Origin: Piscirickettsiaceae bacterium
Lineage (GTDB): Bacteria; Pseudomonadota; Gammaproteobacteria; Methylococcales; Cycloclasticaceae
Direction: 5' to 3'
Assembly: GCA_002401365.1 (NCBI GenBank)
Contig: NVSW01000017.1
Span: 1 to 15,763, forward strand
DNA length: 15,763 bases
Part shown: one piece after another, positions 14,207 through 15,763 of the stretch
How positions within the stretch are numbered: position 1 is the stretch's first letter
How the letters are laid out: each line of letters starts with the position of its first letter
Position numbers and translations under genes: made by a program
The notes under the pieces: generated by a model
What the model saw: only the letters and a program-made list of their open reading frames with translations
What the model was told of the DNA's origin: nothing
Databases searched by the model: none

Positions 14207-14234
14207 TTGAAGGTCTTGGTCTTTTTGTTAGAAT
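14207..14234 (+). promoter_or_regulatory. Candidate trhO promoter
   Basis: TTGAAG (14207-14212, 4 of 6) and TAGAAT (14229-14234, 5 of 6) are separated by 16 bp. The predicted start near 14241 gives a leader of about 47 nt. Confidence 0.5.
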
Positions 14235-14278
14235 GCTGGACTTTGGCACTGGATTTACGTTCCAGCCAGCTAACAAAA
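14223..14278 (+). promoter_or_regulatory. Long inverted repeat abutting the trhO ribosome-binding site
   Basis: TTTTGTTAG (14223-14231) pairs with CTAACAAAA (14270-14278), a perfect 9 bp. After a 3x3 internal loop, GCTGGA (14235-14240) pairs with TCCAGC (14261-14266). The right arm touches the Shine-Dalgarno AAAAGGA (14275-14281). The left arm overlaps the predicted -10, so it would be in the RNA only if transcription starts further upstream; otherwise it would act as a DNA dyad. Confidence 0.5.
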
Positions 14279-14287
14279 GGAAACATT

Positions 14288-15298
14288 ATGCACGATCAAA
14301 CATACATCGTTTGCGCGCTTTATCACTTTGTGCGACTAGACGATCACGGCGCGTTAAAACAACCCTTACTTAAACTAATGCGTCACCATGGTATTAAAGG
14401 CACGCTGTTGTTGGCTGGTGAAGGCATAAATGGCACAGTGGCCGGTAAACGCGCTGCTGTTGACCACCTGTTAGCTTGGTTAAGAAATAAAGATGAGTTT
14501 AAAAGCCTTGTGCATAAAGAATCAACAGTTGATGAGCAGCCGTTTAACCGTACGAAGGTTAAGTTGAAGAAAGAAATCGTCACCATGGGCGTGGAAGACA
14601 TTGACCCGAACGATATTGTTGGAACCTACGTTAAACCTCAAGATTGGAATGCACTGATTACCGACCCGGATGTGTTGTTGGTGGACACGCGTAATGACTA
14701 CGAAGTGGCGATTGGCACGTTCAAAGGCGCGCTTAACCCTAAAACGGATACCTTTCGTGAGTTTCCTGACTATGTGAAACAGAACATAGATCCGAAGAAG
14801 CACAAAAAAGTAGCGATGTTTTGTACGGGTGGTATTCGCTGCGAAAAATCGACGGCGTACCTAAAACAACAAGGCTTTGATGAGGTGTATCACCTAGAAG
14901 GCGGCATTCTAAAATATTTAGAAGAAGTCCCCAAGGAACAAACGCAATGGGAAGGAGAGTGCTTTGTTTTTGATAGTCGCGTAGCCGTTGATCATTCGCT
15001 GGAAAAAGGGAGCTATGATCAGTGTTTCGCGTGCCGCTTTCCGATTACGGACGAGGAGAAGAAAAGTGATAAATATATCCAAGGGGTCAGTTGCCCTCGC
15101 TGTTTTGATTCATATACAGAAGAACAACGGCAGCGATTTCGTTCGAGGGAAGTCCAGGTGCGGCTTGCTGAATCAAGAGGGGATAAGCATCTTGGGGCCT
15201 GCCGAGAGGAGCAGATAAGTCGGCGTCGGACAGAAATGAGGCGACTGAAAGAGGAACAAAGAAAAGCTTCCAAAGCCGCAGCTCAGAAAAAAGTGTGA
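14288..15298 (+). CDS. trhO: tRNA uridine(34) hydroxylase TrhO (rhodanese family, YceA-type)
   Basis: This 336-residue cytoplasmic enzyme hydroxylates U34 in certain tRNAs as the oxygen-dependent route to 5-hydroxyuridine, the precursor of cmo5U/mcmo5U. It has an N-terminal acylphosphatase-like domain with [16 protein letters not shown] (38-53), a rhodanese domain with LVDTRNDYE (131-139), the catalytic loop CTGGIRC (179-185) with Cys179, and [10 protein letters not shown] (202-211). The C-terminal part has two Cys pairs, CFAC (246-249) and CPRC (269-272), likely a metal-binding knuckle, then a basic tail. The start at 14288 is chosen because it has AAAGGA 7 nt upstream and family members begin near MxxxYVVxALYxF; the frame is open back to 14207, but that extension has no homology. 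It ends 19 bp before the converging epimerase gene. Confidence 0.97.
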   Translation: MHDQTYIVCALYHFVRLDDHGALKQPLLKLMRHHGIKGTLLLAGEGINGTVAGKRAAVDHLLAWLRNKDEFKSLVHKESTVDEQPFNRTKVKLKKEIVTMGVEDIDPNDIVGTYVKPQDWNALITDPDVLLVDTRNDYEVAIGTFKGALNPKTDTFREFPDYVKQNIDPKKHKKVAMFCTGGIRCEKSTAYLKQQGFDEVYHLEGGILKYLEEVPKEQTQWEGECFVFDSRVAVDHSLEKGSYDQCFACRFPITDEEKKSDKYIQGVSCPRCFDSYTEEQRQRFRSREVQVRLAESRGDKHLGACREEQISRRRTEMRRLKEEQRKASKAAAQKKV

Positions 15299-15317
15299 CT
15301 TTTAGAGTCGAGGCTTT

Positions 15318-15763
15318 TTAAGCTTTTTGTTTGTTCTGGAAATAGGCGAGTGTTTCTCGCAAGCCGCTTTCAAAGTCATAACCAGGCTTGAAGCCGGTGT
15401 TAAAAAGCTTGTCCGCTGAGGCTCGAGAATGCTTAACGTCTCCGGCACGTACGGGGTGATGTTGCACTGTTGATGTTGAGTCCGCTATTTTGATGATAAG
15501 GTTAGCTAGTTCGTTGATGGAAATTTGTTGCCCATGACCAACATTATATACTCCGCTCAATTCCGGATTCATCGCTAAAAAAGCATTGGCCGCGGCGATA
15601 TCTTTTACGAAGACAAAATCTCTTGTTTGTTCTCCATCTCCATAGATTGCGATGGGCTCATTACGGAAAGCTTTATCGATAAAGATGGGAACGGCCGCGG
15701 CATAGGCGCTGGCAGGATCCTGACGAGGACCAAAGACATTAAAGAAACGTAGACAGGCTGTGT
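15318..15763 (-). CDS. Extended-SDR nucleotide-sugar epimerase/dehydratase, N-terminus outside window
   Basis: The frame runs off the right edge; 147 C-terminal residues are visible. They begin TACLRFFNVFGPRQDP, the RxxNVxGPR motif of UDP-sugar 4-epimerases and 4,6-dehydratases. IYGDGEQTRDFVFVKDIAAA (39-58) and GVYNVGHGQQISINELA (70-86) then mark the sugar-nucleotide-binding half. The nucleotide-binding Rossmann half and the YxxxK active site, probably 165-190 residues, lie beyond the window. The FNVFGPRQDP...AAAVPIFI pattern suits UDP-GlcNAc/GalNAc 4-epimerase-like proteins (WbpP/Gne type), but the exact sugar cannot be fixed from this part. It suggests an O-antigen or capsule locus to the right. 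Confidence 0.93.
   Translation of the reverse strand, partial: TACLRFFNVFGPRQDPASAYAAAVPIFIDKAFRNEPIAIYGDGEQTRDFVFVKDIAAANAFLAMNPELSGVYNVGHGQQISINELANLIIKIADSTSTVQHHPVRAGDVKHSRASADKLFNTGFKPGYDFESGLRETLAYFQNKQKA

Noticed and set aside
14207..14287. An upstream ATG extending trhO by 27 residues
   Set aside because: The extension has no family similarity and lies over the candidate promoter and dyad, and the start at 14288 has an AAAGGA Shine-Dalgarno and the expected N-terminal motif.
15287..15317. A bidirectional terminator between trhO and the epimerase
   Set aside because: GACT/AGTC arms near 15296-15308 give only a 4-bp stem; T-rich tracts exist on both sides but the hairpin is too weak to call.

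Overview
This window is chromosomal-looking DNA from a moderately AT-rich gammaproteobacterium, probably aquatic or marine. The assignment rests on gene content (YaeQ, DUF2789, a YfcH/SDR39U1 epimerase, TrhO, a START-domain secreted protein and a stand-alone HflX). No rRNA, tRNA or species-specific marker is present, so the order is not resolved. I saw no tRNA, rRNA, CRISPR array, complete insertion sequence or phage gene.

Layout. Positions 1-364 are non-coding, with short direct repeats and a GACTCG hairpin that look like debris of a repetitive element; a 13-bp piece recurs on the far side of hflX. HflX (minus strand, 365-1714) is a divergent ribosome-associated GTPase. A P2-type cation ATPase (2016-4727, plus) follows. 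Next comes an accessory-looking stretch: a MACPF/perforin-like protein (4951-6288, plus) with its own candidate promoter, convergent with a minus-strand pair made of a polytopic membrane protein with CREST-like His/Ser motifs (7367-8011) and a DUF900-like serine alpha/beta hydrolase (6337-7311).

From 8241 to 11358 everything is on the minus strand and forms two stress-response units. The upstream one is an arsenic operon read arsR, arsC, acr3, with a 4-bp arsC/acr3 overlap. Downstream of it are a TetR-family repressor and a CxxC carboxymuconolactone-decarboxylase/AhpD-like protein. Both repressor genes have promoters whose spacing puts the predicted +1 exactly on the A of the ATG, so both may give leaderless mRNAs. 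The tetR promoter has a perfect 22-bp palindrome covering its spacer, and a degenerate copy lies before the AhpD-like gene.

From 11518 onward are housekeeping or conserved genes: yaeQ and a START-domain protein (plus), a 172-bp convergent spacer with two composite hairpins, a DUF2789 gene and an SDR39U1 epimerase (minus, probably one operon), and trhO (tRNA U34 hydroxylase, plus). The window ends inside an extended-SDR nucleotide-sugar epimerase (minus, N-terminus missing), which suggests a surface polysaccharide locus beyond the right edge.

The most unusual content is the MACPF protein, which lacks a signal peptide and carries a trefoil-like C-terminal domain, with its hydrolase and membrane-protein neighbours. 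Any functional link between them is a hypothesis only.
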